A DNA stretch of 64,000 nt from BRHc4a sp049323915 (GCA_049323915.1 JBMOPC010000001.1:62001-126000); one strand, 5' to 3'. Shown: positions 1-8,577, numbered from the stretch's first letter. Translations and numbers: made by a program. The notes: a model not told the origin generated them from the letters alone.

Positions 1-447
1 GGTTTTAACGACGCGGCCGGCGCCCTGGTGCTGGCTTCAGCGGCAAAGGCAAGGGAACTGGGAGTAAAGCCCCTGGCCAGGGTGGCTTCCTGGTCTTCTG
101 TAGGAGTATCCCCGAAAATAATGGGTATCGGTCCGGTGCCGGCAACCCGCAAGGCCCTTGAAAGGGCCGGGCTGTCAATGGACGACATAGGGTTTATAGA
201 GCTTAACGAGGCCTTTGCGTCACAAGTCCTTGCGTCAATAAGAGAGCTGGGGCTGACCGAAGACAGGATAAACCCCAACGGGGGGGCAATCGCGCTGGGC
301 CATCCCATTGGGGCCACCGGCGCCGTGCTGCTGACCAAGCTGATCTACGGGATGATGGACAGCGGTGAGCGGTACGGACTGGCCACACTTTGTATAGGCG
401 GGGGACAGGGAATGGCCGTTATACTGGAAAGCCTGTCTTATAATTAG
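1..447 (+). CDS. Thiolase (acetyl-CoA acetyltransferase), C-terminal part
   Basis: Only the last 148 codons are present; the reading frame is open from base 1, so the 5' part lies outside the window. The C-terminal thiolase motifs are clear: an N-E-A-F segment, the GHPIGATGA motif with the catalytic His, and the CIGGGQG motif with the second catalytic Cys. The enzyme cleaves a 3-oxoacyl-CoA to acetyl-CoA plus a shortened acyl-CoA. It sits just upstream of three benzoyl-CoA lower-pathway genes on the same strand, so a role in the beta-oxidation-like steps after ring cleavage is inferred. The family is certain, the exact substrate is not. Confidence 0.93.
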   Translation, partial: GFNDAAGALVLASAAKARELGVKPLARVASWSSVGVSPKIMGIGPVPATRKALERAGLSMDDIGFIELNEAFASQVLASIRELGLTEDRINPNGGAIALGHPIGATGAVLLTKLIYGMMDSGERYGLATLCIGGGQGMAVILESLSYN

Positions 448-483
448 TTATCTCAATGAAAAAAAATCAGGAGGTGATACACG

Positions 484-540
484 TTGCCCCCTGTTCCGAT
501 TTTTGGGACAAGAGCGCGGGCCAATGAAAAGAGAAAATGA
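484..540 (+). CDS. Possible 18-residue leader peptide or gene remnant
   Basis: A very strong Shine-Dalgarno (AGGAGGTGAT at 469-478) precedes a TTG codon at 484, which opens an 18-codon frame ending TGA at 540. The frame is rich in Arg/Lys and Pro. It lies between the thiolase and bamA genes. Such a good ribosome site with no long frame behind it suggests either a translated leader or the stump of a deleted gene. No function is recognised. Confidence 0.25.
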   Translation: MPPVPIFGTRARANEKRK

Positions 541-590
541 TTTTGTCAAAAAGGGTCTATTTTAAAAAGATTAATTAAGGGGGATGAATT

Positions 591-1721
591 ATGGATTATT
601 TCAAGTGGCCTCGTCAGACGGATATTAAAGACCACGATCTTTTTACAGAAGAGCATTTCGGCAAAGAAGCCCCGTGTGTGATTTATGAAAAAAAGCCTGT
701 TATTGATCCTAACGGCAACCCGGTTGAAGGCCTATTCTCGGCCTGGGTAATACTGAACAACCCGGCCCAGTACAATTCATACACCACCGAGATGGTAAAG
801 GGAGTCATCTCCGGATTCCACAGGGCTTCCATGGACAGGTCGGTTGTGGCCATAGTGTTTACCAGCGTCGGGGACAAAGCCTTCTGCACCGGGGGCAACA
901 CCAAGGAGTACGCCGAGTACTACAGCGGAAACCCCAGCGAGTACGCTCTGTACATGGATCTTTTCAACGGTATGGTTGACGCCATATACATGGCCAAAAA
1001 ACCTGTGATCTGCCGTGTCAACGGAATGAGGGTGGCCGGAGGACAGGAAATTGGAATGGCCTGCGACGTATCTATTTCATCGGATCTTGCAATATTCGGC
1101 CAGGCCGGGCCAAAGCACGGGTCGGCGCCGGTGGGCGGGTCCACCGACTATATCTTTTGGTATCTGGGCATGGAAAACGCCATGTGGAGCTGCATTTCCT
1201 GCGAGACATGGAGCGCCTACAAGATGGAGAGGCTGGGACTTATCTCCAAGTCCGTCCCCGTGCTGAAGAAAGACGGCAAATTCATCAGAAACCCGCAGGT
1301 AATCACCGACAAGTACATTGACGACGGCGCCATCGTTTACGGTGAATTTGTCAAGGGAACGGCGGCGGCAGACGCCAAGGCGCTCATAAAGGAGTGCGAG
1401 ACTGATTTCTCCCTGCTGGACGGAGAGGTCAACAAGGTGATCTGGACACTGACCAACCTGTTCCCCCACTGCCTGATGATGTCCATAGACGGCATCCGTC
1501 AGAAGAAGAAGTTTTTCTGGGACATGAACAAGCTTCCCAACAGGCACTGGCTGGCAGCCAACATGATGAGCGAGGCCTACCTGGGGTTCAACGCCTTCAA
1601 CAACAAGAAAGCCACCGGCAAGGATTTGTGCGACTTTATTGAATACCGCAGGCTTATCGCCGAAGCCAAGCCTTTTAACCAGGAGTTTATAGACAGCGTT
1701 CTTCCCCAGCGCAAGGAGTAG
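591..1721 (+). CDS. bamA: 6-oxocyclohex-1-ene-1-carbonyl-CoA hydrolase (BamA/Oah)
   Basis: A 376-residue crotonase-superfamily enzyme, the length typical of BamA. This family adds water twice and hydrolytically opens the six-carbon ring of 6-oxocyclohex-1-enoyl-CoA to 3-hydroxypimeloyl-CoA. The crotonase core is visible: a GGNTKEYAEYYSG segment near residue 101 and an oxyanion-hole GGQEIGMACD segment near residue 150. The unusually long C-terminal part (RQKKKFFWDMNKLPNRHW region) is characteristic of BamA compared with ordinary enoyl-CoA hydratases. The ATG start follows AAGGGGGAT. It is followed by the diene hydratase and the dehydrogenase of the same pathway, which supports the assignment strongly. 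bamA is widely used as a marker of anaerobic aromatic degradation. Confidence 0.93.
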   Translation: MDYFKWPRQTDIKDHDLFTEEHFGKEAPCVIYEKKPVIDPNGNPVEGLFSAWVILNNPAQYNSYTTEMVKGVISGFHRASMDRSVVAIVFTSVGDKAFCTGGNTKEYAEYYSGNPSEYALYMDLFNGMVDAIYMAKKPVICRVNGMRVAGGQEIGMACDVSISSDLAIFGQAGPKHGSAPVGGSTDYIFWYLGMENAMWSCISCETWSAYKMERLGLISKSVPVLKKDGKFIRNPQVITDKYIDDGAIVYGEFVKGTAAADAKALIKECETDFSLLDGEVNKVIWTLTNLFPHCLMMSIDGIRQKKKFFWDMNKLPNRHWLAANMMSEAYLGFNAFNNKKATGKDLCDFIEYRRLIAEAKPFNQEFIDSVLPQRKE

Positions 1722-1817
1722 AATTGCCCTGTAGATATTTTGACTTTTTTAGTTGATTATATCGGGCGGGAGATTGCTGTGGAGCATCTCCCGCCCGCGC
1801 CAAAAAGGGGGATATGC

Positions 1818-2582
1818 TTGAGATACCAGTTCCTGAAGGTTAAAAGCTCCGAAGGAATGGCCACCATAACCTTAAACCGGCCGCCCCTTAACGTTTTGAC
1901 CATACCCATGATGGAGGAGCTTGTTTCAGCCCTTGAATGGGCCATTGGGGATCCGGGGGGCATAATCGTCATAGACGCAGAGGGAAAGGCCTTTTCCGCC
2001 GGTGTTGACGTGGCCGACCACACCGAGGATAAAGTTGACAGCATGATCGATGTCTTTGACCGTATTTTTATGACCATGTCAGGGACAGACAAACCCATTG
2101 TGGGGGTGGTCAAAGGCGCCGCCCTTGGAGGAGGCTGCGAGCTGGCCATTTTCTGCGACATATTGGTGGCCTCGGAAAAGGCCAAATTCGCGCAGCCCGA
2201 GATCGCGGTGGGGGTCTTTCCACCCATTGCCTGCTACGTGCTGCCCAGGATTATGTCCTGGCCAAGGGCCCTTGAGCTGCTGCTATCCGGAGAGACCATC
2301 GGCGCGGAAAGGGCCGAGCAGATCGGGCTGGTAAACAAGGTGCTGCCCTTTGAGAACTTTGAAGAGAGGGTAAGCGAGTACCTGCAAAAATTCATTAAAA
2401 TGAGCCCGGTGGTCCTGGCCATGACTAAAAAGGCTGCCAGGGCAGGCCTCGGAAAAGATTTTGCCACAGGACTCAAAGTTATAGACGATATTTACCTAAA
2501 CCAGCTTATGAAGTCAGAAGACGCCAAAGAAGGCCTGAACGCCTTCATGGAAAAGCGCCAGCCGGTTTGGCGGGGAAAATAG
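1818..2582 (+). CDS. bamR: Cyclohexa-1,5-diene-1-carbonyl-CoA hydratase (BamR/Dch)
   Basis: A crotonase-family protein of 254 residues when read from the TTG at 1818, which has AAGGGGG 6 bases upstream; the frame is open further upstream to 1740 but the extra residues do not look like family sequence. The enoyl-CoA hydratase pattern is present (FSAGVDVADHTED near residue 55, GAALGGGCELAIFCD near residue 100). Dch hydrates the dienoyl-CoA product of benzoyl-CoA reductase to 6-hydroxycyclohex-1-ene-1-carbonyl-CoA. Its position between bamA and the matching dehydrogenase is the main reason for preferring Dch over a generic hydratase. Confidence 0.88.
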   Translation: MRYQFLKVKSSEGMATITLNRPPLNVLTIPMMEELVSALEWAIGDPGGIIVIDAEGKAFSAGVDVADHTEDKVDSMIDVFDRIFMTMSGTDKPIVGVVKGAALGGGCELAIFCDILVASEKAKFAQPEIAVGVFPPIACYVLPRIMSWPRALELLLSGETIGAERAEQIGLVNKVLPFENFEERVSEYLQKFIKMSPVVLAMTKKAARAGLGKDFATGLKVIDDIYLNQLMKSEDAKEGLNAFMEKRQPVWRGK

Positions 2583-2598
2583 CAGGAGGTGTGCAATA

Positions 2599-3666
2599 AT
2601 GGGAGTGCCCTCTAAAATAAATACCTGGCAAATGGTGGAGCCGGGAAAACTGGTCAGGGCCACCATCGAAGCGCCGGAATTGAAGCCCGGGGAGGCCCTG
2701 GTGGAGGTTGTGGGCTGCGGCGTGTGCCATACTGACATAGGATATTTCTTTGACGGTGTGCCCACGGTTACAAAGCCGCCCCTTACACTGGGCCATGAAA
2801 TAGCAGGCAGGGTGGTGGCCGGAAGAGAAGACCTTATAGGCAAGGAGGTAGTGGTTCCCGCCGTGATGCCCTGCAACGACTGTCCCATCTGCGCCTCGGG
2901 ACGCGGAAACCGCTGCCTGAAGCAGGCCATGCCCGGGAACAGCCTGGGAATTTACGGTGGTTTTGCAGACTATATCCCTGTTCCCGCAGCCGACCTGTGC
3001 GTTGTGGAAGACAGGAAGGGAATGCCTCTGGAGCACCTTGCCGTGGTGGCCGACGCCATTACCTCTCCCTACCAGGCGGCCAAAAGGGCGGAAATAAGCG
3101 AGGGCGACCTGGTGGTGATCACCGGGGCCACCGGCGGGATAGGGGTTTACATGACGCAGATAGCCTCGGTTATGGGGGCCAGGGCGGTGGTGGCAATAGC
3201 CCGCAACCAGGATAAGCTGGAAAAGTCGCTGGAATTCGGCGCCACCAAGTCCATAAGCACAAAGGACAAGAGCGTTAAGGACGTAAGGGAGGAATTCCGG
3301 GCCTACTGTAAGGAAAGCAAGCTGCCTTCCTTCGGCTGGAAGATGTTTGAGTGCAGCGGGTCAAAGATGGGCCAGGAAATATGCCTCGAGCTTTTGGGCT
3401 TCGTGGGCAAGATGCTGGTGGTGGGGTTCGGCACCCAAAAGGTGGAATACATGCTTTCCAGGCTGATGGCCTTTGATGCCGAATTAATCGGCACCTGGGG
3501 ATGTCTGCCCGGGTATTACCCGGAAGTGCTGAGCCTTGTGCTGGACGGCCGCATAAAGGTGGATCCTTTTGTGGAAGTACGCCCCATGAGCCAGATTGAG
3601 GAGGTATTCAGCCTTTCCCACCAAGGCAGTCTGATGAAGAGAGTGGTGCTGACCCCTGATTTTTAA
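2599..3666 (+). CDS. bamQ: 6-hydroxycyclohex-1-ene-1-carbonyl-CoA dehydrogenase (BamQ/Had)
   Basis: A 355-residue zinc-dependent medium-chain alcohol dehydrogenase. The catalytic-zinc segment GCGVCHTDI is near residue 37, the four-Cys structural zinc loop (CNDCPICASGRGNRC) near residues 93-107, and the NAD-binding GATGGIGVY near residue 176. It oxidises the 6-hydroxy compound made by Dch to the 6-oxo compound used by BamA, with NAD+. The gene follows bamR by 16 bases with a GGAGGTG site, consistent with one operon. A hairpin at about 3706 follows the gene. Confidence 0.9.
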   Translation: MGVPSKINTWQMVEPGKLVRATIEAPELKPGEALVEVVGCGVCHTDIGYFFDGVPTVTKPPLTLGHEIAGRVVAGREDLIGKEVVVPAVMPCNDCPICASGRGNRCLKQAMPGNSLGIYGGFADYIPVPAADLCVVEDRKGMPLEHLAVVADAITSPYQAAKRAEISEGDLVVITGATGGIGVYMTQIASVMGARAVVAIARNQDKLEKSLEFGATKSISTKDKSVKDVREEFRAYCKESKLPSFGWKMFECSGSKMGQEICLELLGFVGKMLVVGFGTQKVEYMLSRLMAFDAELIGTWGCLPGYYPEVLSLVLDGRIKVDPFVEVRPMSQIEEVFSLSHQGSLMKRVVLTPDF

Positions 3667-3705
3667 CAGCCCGGATAGGAATTGAATTGCCGGATTGTGT
3701 TGCGC

Positions 3706-3745
3706 CGGGGAGCCATTTAAAAGGTTCCCCGTCATTTTTCACCGT
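3706..3745 (+). terminator. Terminator after bamQ
   Basis: A 9-bp stem (CGGGGAGCC with GGTTCCCCG, one G-T pair) with an 8-base loop is followed by TCATTTTT. This fits a Rho-independent terminator for the bam operon. A second AT-rich hairpin with a T run follows near 3785-3812. Confidence 0.7.
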
Positions 3746-3878
3746 TAAGCATTAAAATTTTACCTTCAAGAGGATTTTTGGTGCCGCTGTCATAAATATT
3801 TAATGAAAATATTTTTTTAAGACTTAGGAAATTTGCTCCATAGGGATTCTGTGGATAATTTCCTAAGCACGGGGGTTC

Positions 3879-3947
3879 CAAGGGGGCCTCCCCCTTGCTT
3901 TAGTGGGGGTAGGACGTCTATACCGTCCGAAGGGGCGGAGCCCCTTT
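3879..3947 (+). promoter_or_regulatory. Three tandem hairpins in the cysteine synthase leader
   Basis: In the 320-base gap before the cysteine synthase gene three hairpins lie back to back: CAAGGGGG/CCCCCTTG with loop CCT (3879-3897), GGACG/CGTCC (3912-3928) and AAGGGGC/GCCCCTT (3930-3946) followed by TATTTT. They could be an attenuator of the downstream gene or a mobile intergenic repeat. No T-box or SAM-riboswitch consensus was recognised. Confidence 0.4.
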
Positions 3948-3987
3948 ATTTTGGACAGAAATAATTTAGCAAAGAAGAGGTAAAAAA

Positions 3988-4869
3988 ATGCTGTACGGAA
4001 ATGTTATTGACACAATAGGCAATACGCCGGTGACCGAGTTGAAAACATACGGGAGGCCCGGCGTTAAAATATTTGCCAAGCTGGAGGGGACCAATCCCGG
4101 AGGGTCTGTGAAGGACAGGACCGCCAAATACCTTATAGAGGCTGCCGAAAGGGAAGGCAGCCTTAAGGAAGGAAAGGTTATTCTGGAGGCCACCAGCGGA
4201 AATACCGGGATTGCCCTGGCTATGATAGCGGCGCTGAAAGGATACAGCTTCACGGCGGTCATGCCCGACAACGCCAGCGTGGAAAGGATAAAGCTATTAA
4301 GGGCGCACGGAGCGGAAGTGGTGCTTACCGACGGGGCCCAAGGCACCAACGGCGCCATAGAGGTGGCATGGAAAATGCGAGAGGAAGACGACAGGTATTT
4401 CATGCCGGACCAGTTCTCCAACCCGGCCAATCCTCTGGCTCACTACGAGACCACGGGAAAAGAGATTATAGAGGACCTTCCCGGGGTCACCGCCTTTGTG
4501 GCCGGCGTTGGAACCGGGGGAACGCTTACCGGGGCGGGTAAAAGGCTTAAGGAATTCAATCCCGGCATTCATATTGTGGGAGTTGAGCCGGGGCCCCAGT
4601 CCAGAATACAGGGGCTGAGGAACATGCAGGCCTATAAGCCTCCGATATACGATGACTCTATTATTGACTACAAACTGGACGTTCCCGACGATGAGGCCTT
4701 CAGCCTGGCCCGGGAGCTGTATGTCAGGGAAGGACTTTCAGTCGGCATTTCCTGCGGGGCCGCCCTCTGGGGAGCCATACAGTACAGCAATATAGTGGGG
4801 TCAGGTAATATAGTGGTTTTATTCCCCGACCGCGGAGACAAGTATTTCAGCACCGAGTTGTTTTTTTAA
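3988..4869 (+). CDS. cysK: Cysteine synthase (O-acetylserine sulfhydrylase, CysK/CysM family)
   Basis: A 293-residue PLP enzyme of the beta-replacing family. It makes L-cysteine from O-acetylserine and sulfide. The PLP lysine is in GGSVKDRTA near residue 42, the substrate loop TSGNTGIA near residue 69, the phosphate-binding GVGTGGTLTG near residue 173, and a C-terminal GISCGAA motif. It is slightly short (about 300-310 is usual) and could be CysM-type. The ATG follows AAGAAGAGG. It stands alone between the bam and acd genes; its leader contains three tandem hairpins. Confidence 0.9.
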   Translation: MLYGNVIDTIGNTPVTELKTYGRPGVKIFAKLEGTNPGGSVKDRTAKYLIEAAEREGSLKEGKVILEATSGNTGIALAMIAALKGYSFTAVMPDNASVERIKLLRAHGAEVVLTDGAQGTNGAIEVAWKMREEDDRYFMPDQFSNPANPLAHYETTGKEIIEDLPGVTAFVAGVGTGGTLTGAGKRLKEFNPGIHIVGVEPGPQSRIQGLRNMQAYKPPIYDDSIIDYKLDVPDDEAFSLARELYVREGLSVGISCGAALWGAIQYSNIVGSGNIVVLFPDRGDKYFSTELFF

Positions 4870-4931
4870 GCTCATCCTGAGGAGTTATCCGGGCCAGAAT
4901 ATATGCCTAACCTCGGATAGGAGTGATGTGC

Positions 4932-6320
4932 ATGAGCAGAACAGCCTTCATAAACCTCCGGCCGGCTTTCTACCCTGAGAGGGTGGCCGTTATCGGAGTC
5001 AATGAAACACCGGACCGGGTGGGGTTCAACGTTTTTCAGGGAATTCTGGAGGGAGGTTTTGGCGGAGAGGTCTACCCTGTGCATCCAAGGCACGAAAGCG
5101 TGCTGGGGCGGCCCGTTTATAAATCCATAGAGGATATTCCCGGGCCTCTGGACGCGGCGGTGATATGCCTGAACCAGCATGCCACGGTGGAGGCGGCCGA
5201 AACATGCGGGCGCCTGGGGGTAAAGGCATTGATATGTCACGCCGGAGGGTATCGTGAAATGGGTGAGGAAGGCCTCGTTCTGGAGGCCCGGCTTTCCGAA
5301 ACGGCCCGGAAATACGGCATGGCGCTGGTGGGTCCCAACAGCCTGGGGCTTATCAACAACGACGGAGATTTTTATTCCACGTTTTATCCCCTCAGGCTGA
5401 AAAAGGGAAGTATCTCGATTATATCCCAGAGCGGCGGGGTCGGCCTCACCATAATGCACAGGGCAATAGACGAAGGCATCGGAATAAACAAATTTGTGGG
5501 TGTGGGCAATTGCAGCACCACCGGCTTTGTCGATTACCTGGAATATTTTGCTGAAGACAGCGGGACATCGGTGATAGCGGTCTTCATGGAGGGGACCGGC
5601 GATGCCCGGCGCTTCGTGGAGGCCGCCGGAAAAGTTGCTTTAAAAAAGCCGGTTGTGGTATTAAAGGCCGGGCGGTCTGAAATCTCGGACTTTTTTGCCG
5701 TTACCCACACCGGCAGCGCCGCAGGTTCATACCGGCTGTACCGAGACATATTCGACCAGTTCGGAATACTGTCCGCTGACAGCGTAGCTGAGCTGCTGGC
5801 TGCCTGCAAGGGGCTGTCTATGCTGCCCCTTCCCCGGTCCAACAGGATAGGGATTATAACGCACACCGCGGGGCCAAGCATTGTTATGGCGGATATTTTG
5901 GCGGGAAGGGGATGTGTCATCCCTCCACTGAATCAAAAAACAATAGACAGTGTAAAGAAAATAATCGGCCAGGACCCCCCGGTGGTGCTTAAAAACCCTC
6001 TGGACGCCGCCGGGCTGGGGTTCATGCGGCAGACCTTCGGCAAGCTGGCCGGCGCGGTGCTGGAGGACGAGGGTATAGACATGCTGGTGGCCGTTTACTG
6101 CCTGCATAAAAACTGGGGGCTTCCCTCTGAAGAAATAATAGATGTGTACAGAAAACATAAAAAGCCGGTGATTGCCTGCTACGCATCCCACTGGGAGGGC
6201 TGCAGGGAAGACCGGGAGATGCTGCAAAAAGCGGGAATACCTCTGTTTACAGTGCCGGAGGACGCTGCGGCCGCCGCGGCCGCCCTGGTTCACCAGTCAA
6301 AACTGAGGGGAGGCCGGTGA
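4932..6320 (+). CDS. acdA: ADP-forming acetate--CoA ligase, alpha subunit
   Basis: Residues about 1-130 form a CoA-binding Rossmann domain (RVAVIGVNE segment), followed by two succinyl-CoA-ligase-like domains. The conserved phosphohistidine motif is visible as THTGSAAG with His near residue 259. With the beta subunit it converts acyl-CoA + ADP + Pi to acid + CoA + ATP, a substrate-level phosphorylation step. The start is taken as the ATG at 4932 because TAGGAG lies 8 bases upstream; GTG 4923 and ATG 4926 are in frame. The beta subunit is encoded directly after and overlaps. The substrate (acetyl-, pimeloyl- or other acyl-CoA) is not decided by sequence. Confidence 0.88.
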   Translation: MSRTAFINLRPAFYPERVAVIGVNETPDRVGFNVFQGILEGGFGGEVYPVHPRHESVLGRPVYKSIEDIPGPLDAAVICLNQHATVEAAETCGRLGVKALICHAGGYREMGEEGLVLEARLSETARKYGMALVGPNSLGLINNDGDFYSTFYPLRLKKGSISIISQSGGVGLTIMHRAIDEGIGINKFVGVGNCSTTGFVDYLEYFAEDSGTSVIAVFMEGTGDARRFVEAAGKVALKKPVVVLKAGRSEISDFFAVTHTGSAAGSYRLYRDIFDQFGILSADSVAELLAACKGLSMLPLPRSNRIGIITHTAGPSIVMADILAGRGCVIPPLNQKTIDSVKKIIGQDPPVVLKNPLDAAGLGFMRQTFGKLAGAVLEDEGIDMLVAVYCLHKNWGLPSEEIIDVYRKHKKPVIACYASHWEGCREDREMLQKAGIPLFTVPEDAAAAAAALVHQSKLRGGR

Positions 6321-7006
6321 ACGTGAAAATAGCTGAAATAATAGAAAGGGCAAGGCAAGAGGGACGCAAGGTGCTTTTTGAGGACGAATCCAAGGAGATA
6401 TTGTGCCTTGCAGGCATAGAGGTGAACAGCTGCCGTGCCGTTTTCAGCCCCGAAGAGGCTGTGCGGGCGGCGGAAGAAACCGGATTTCCGGCAGTGCTCA
6501 AGGTTCGTTCTTCCGTTATAACACACAAATCCGATGTTGGCGGGGTTTACCTGGGACTTAACGGACCGGAGCAGGTAATCCGGGCTTTTATGGAAATGAA
6601 GGAGAAAACGCTGACAATAGACCCAGGGGCGGGGGCCACGGTGCAGAAAATGGTATCCCCGGGCGTCGAGCTGATAATAGGGGTGACAAAAGACAGCCAA
6701 TTCGGCCCTGTGGTGGCCTTCGGGCTTGGGGGTATAATGGTGAACGTGCTGGACGACCTTACTTTCCGGATGGTCCCGTTGACCGAAAAAGACGCAATTC
6801 AGATGATGGAAAAAATAAAGGGGAAAAAGCTTATCGAAGGCTACCGCGGAAATCCGGGCGCCGACCGCAAAGCCCTGGCTGATATGCTGTTGAAGGTGTC
6901 AGCCCTGGCCCAGAATTACCCCGGGATCCGTGAAATAGACATAAACCCGGTCATGGCCTACCCCGACGGGGCCGTTGCAGTGGACGCCAGGATAGTAGTG
7001 GCTTAG
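6317..7006 (+). CDS. acdB: ADP-forming acetate--CoA ligase, beta subunit (ATP-grasp)
   Basis: A 229-residue ATP-grasp protein matching the beta subunit of ADP-forming acyl-CoA synthetases: GFPAVLKVRSSVITHKSDVGG near residues 55-76, GVTKDSQFGPVVAFGLGG near residue 120, and the terminal EIDINPVMA motif. The GTG start overlaps the stop of the alpha gene (GTGA), so translation is probably coupled. It carries the nucleotide site and receives phosphate from the alpha-subunit His. Confidence 0.88.
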   Translation: MNVKIAEIIERARQEGRKVLFEDESKEILCLAGIEVNSCRAVFSPEEAVRAAEETGFPAVLKVRSSVITHKSDVGGVYLGLNGPEQVIRAFMEMKEKTLTIDPGAGATVQKMVSPGVELIIGVTKDSQFGPVVAFGLGGIMVNVLDDLTFRMVPLTEKDAIQMMEKIKGKKLIEGYRGNPGADRKALADMLLKVSALAQNYPGIREIDINPVMAYPDGAVAVDARIVVA

Positions 7007-7040
7007 CAGCATGTCGCCTTGGGGTCGCTATATAAGGAAT

Positions 7041-7092
7041 GGGGACACACCTGCTGAAGATCGGGTATTCCTTTGTGGACAGGAATGTCCCC
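7041..7092. repeat. 52-bp GGGGACA/TGTCCCC intergenic repeat, copy 1
   Basis: It begins GGGGACACACCTGCTGAAG and ends GGACAGGAATGTCCCC, giving a 7-bp terminal inverted repeat. Two further 52-bp copies flank each other near 17.4 kb. The arrangement resembles REP/MITE-type intergenic repeats. No transposase is in the window. Confidence 0.75.
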
Positions 7093-7125
7093 GATTGAAT
7101 GTAGCCCTAAATGCTGGCTTCAAGA

Positions 7126-8361
7126 TTATTCTGGCTTCTGGCTCCTGGATTCTGGATTCCAGTCGCCCGCAGGGCGGCTTTGTTCTTTTTCAGCACAGCA
7201 TTTTTCACCATTTTCAGACCTGTATCTGTACAGATAAAAGAAGAAAGCCGCCAGTGCAGTTGCAGAGCAGATAAGATACAGCGTCTTCGGGCCGAGTCCG
7301 GACATTACGGCGCCTCCCAGCGTTGAGCCGGCTATCCCGGCTATGCCGCCCAGAAATGCCGCCAGAAGCCCCTGTCCGCTGGACCTTAAGCAGTCCGGGA
7401 CCAATTTGCTCATATAGCTCACCGAGCAGAGAAAAAACAGTCCAAAGGAAAGGCTATGGGTAAGCTGAATAAATATAACCGCTGCCGGGTCGGATACAAT
7501 ATGGAAAAGCGCCCACCGCGCCGAAAAAACCAATGCCGCCGCAGCCAGGAGCTTCAGCTCTGAAAACCTGGCCAGCAGCACTCCGCCCAGTGCCAGAACG
7601 GGCACCTCGCTAAGCGCTGCCACCGTCCAGGCGTACCCCACGGTATCGGCCTGGCCGCCCAATTGCTTGATAAAAATCCCCAGAAAAGCGTCATTGGCAC
7701 GGTTTGTAGAACTTAAAAGAGCGGTCAGGAGAAGAAATGTAATTACGCTTTTATTGGAAATCAGCTGGCCCACGTCTCTCAGCCCGGCCCTCTTGCCGAC
7801 ATATACGGCGTCAATAAGGAAGAAACTCAAAAAAAGACAGACCATCAGCAGTGCTGAGTAGCAGAGAGGGAACAGATCGAGGTCCCGGTAGCGGAAAAAC
7901 AGGCCAAAAAGCAGCGCGCTCAGCGCAAACCCAAGAGATCCCCATAGCCTGAAAGCGCCGTAATGGCCCTTTGTATTCCTGACCGAGGCCAGTGTGAGGC
8001 TGTCCATCAGCGGTATTATGGGAAAGGCGAAAACATTAAAAACAAAAAGGGCGGGCAGCAGAAGATCAAAGCGTGTAATCCTGAACACAAAAAAAGACAG
8101 CACTACAGTTACCGCCAGCTGCAGTATGATCATTTTTTTGACCGTTTTGAAGCGGTCGCTTATGAATCCCCACATTGGCTGTATGGCGATGGTCACCAGA
8201 GGGCCGATGGAAAACAGTATCCCCACCTGCCAGTCGGACAGCCCGTTGCTGCGGAAGAGCAGCGGAAGATAAGGAAGGAAAAGGCCTATGGTTGAAAAAT
8301 AAAAGAATATAAAGAATTTCAAGGCCAGGCTTGCCGACCGGTTTTCACCATTTACAGTCAC
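7126..8361 (-). CDS. Major facilitator superfamily transporter
   Basis: About 411 residues with roughly twelve hydrophobic segments and the MFS loop WGFISDRFKTVKK near residue 60. It resembles the MFS_1-like/LacY-nucleoside symporter group, but the substrate cannot be predicted. The GTG at 8361 is preferred because GGGAGA lies upstream; a TTG at 8379 is also possible. The last 20 or so codons are hydrophilic and run into a GATTCTGGATTCCAG-type intergenic repeat, so the C-terminus has probably been altered by that repeat. It is transcribed away from the following small gene. Confidence 0.85.
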   Translation of the reverse strand: MTVNGENRSASLALKFFIFFYFSTIGLFLPYLPLLFRSNGLSDWQVGILFSIGPLVTIAIQPMWGFISDRFKTVKKMIILQLAVTVVLSFFVFRITRFDLLLPALFVFNVFAFPIIPLMDSLTLASVRNTKGHYGAFRLWGSLGFALSALLFGLFFRYRDLDLFPLCYSALLMVCLFLSFFLIDAVYVGKRAGLRDVGQLISNKSVITFLLLTALLSSTNRANDAFLGIFIKQLGGQADTVGYAWTVAALSEVPVLALGGVLLARFSELKLLAAAALVFSARWALFHIVSDPAAVIFIQLTHSLSFGLFFLCSVSYMSKLVPDCLRSSGQGLLAAFLGGIAGIAGSTLGGAVMSGLGPKTLYLICSATALAAFFFYLYRYRSENGEKCCAEKEQSRPAGDWNPESRSQKPE

Positions 8362-8415
8362 TTGAAAATGATCTCCCAAAAAAATTAACTAAATTTAATA
8401 TTCACCTTAAACAGT

Positions 8416-8447
8416 CCGGTGACCTCCCAGGCCACCGGCATTTTTTT
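8416..8447 (+). terminator. Hairpin with T run before the zinc-ribbon gene
   Basis: CCGGTG and CACCGG form a stem around 11 bases, followed by CATTTTTTT. It lies between two divergent genes, so on the plus strand it can only act on a leader transcript of the downstream gene. Confidence 0.4.
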
Positions 8448-8577
8448 GAAAATATCACAGTAGAATTACCCCTGGAAAAGGTATAATTTCCCGGCAGCAC
8501 TTATATGAACAATTCAAGCAATCTTATCATAAGAATACCCTGATAAAAAATAATTGAAAAAGGAGGTTAAAGCATCC

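Noticed and set aside
1077..1547. 156-codon open frame antisense to bamA
   Set aside because: It is a shadow of the GC-biased codons of bamA; no ribosome site or family similarity.
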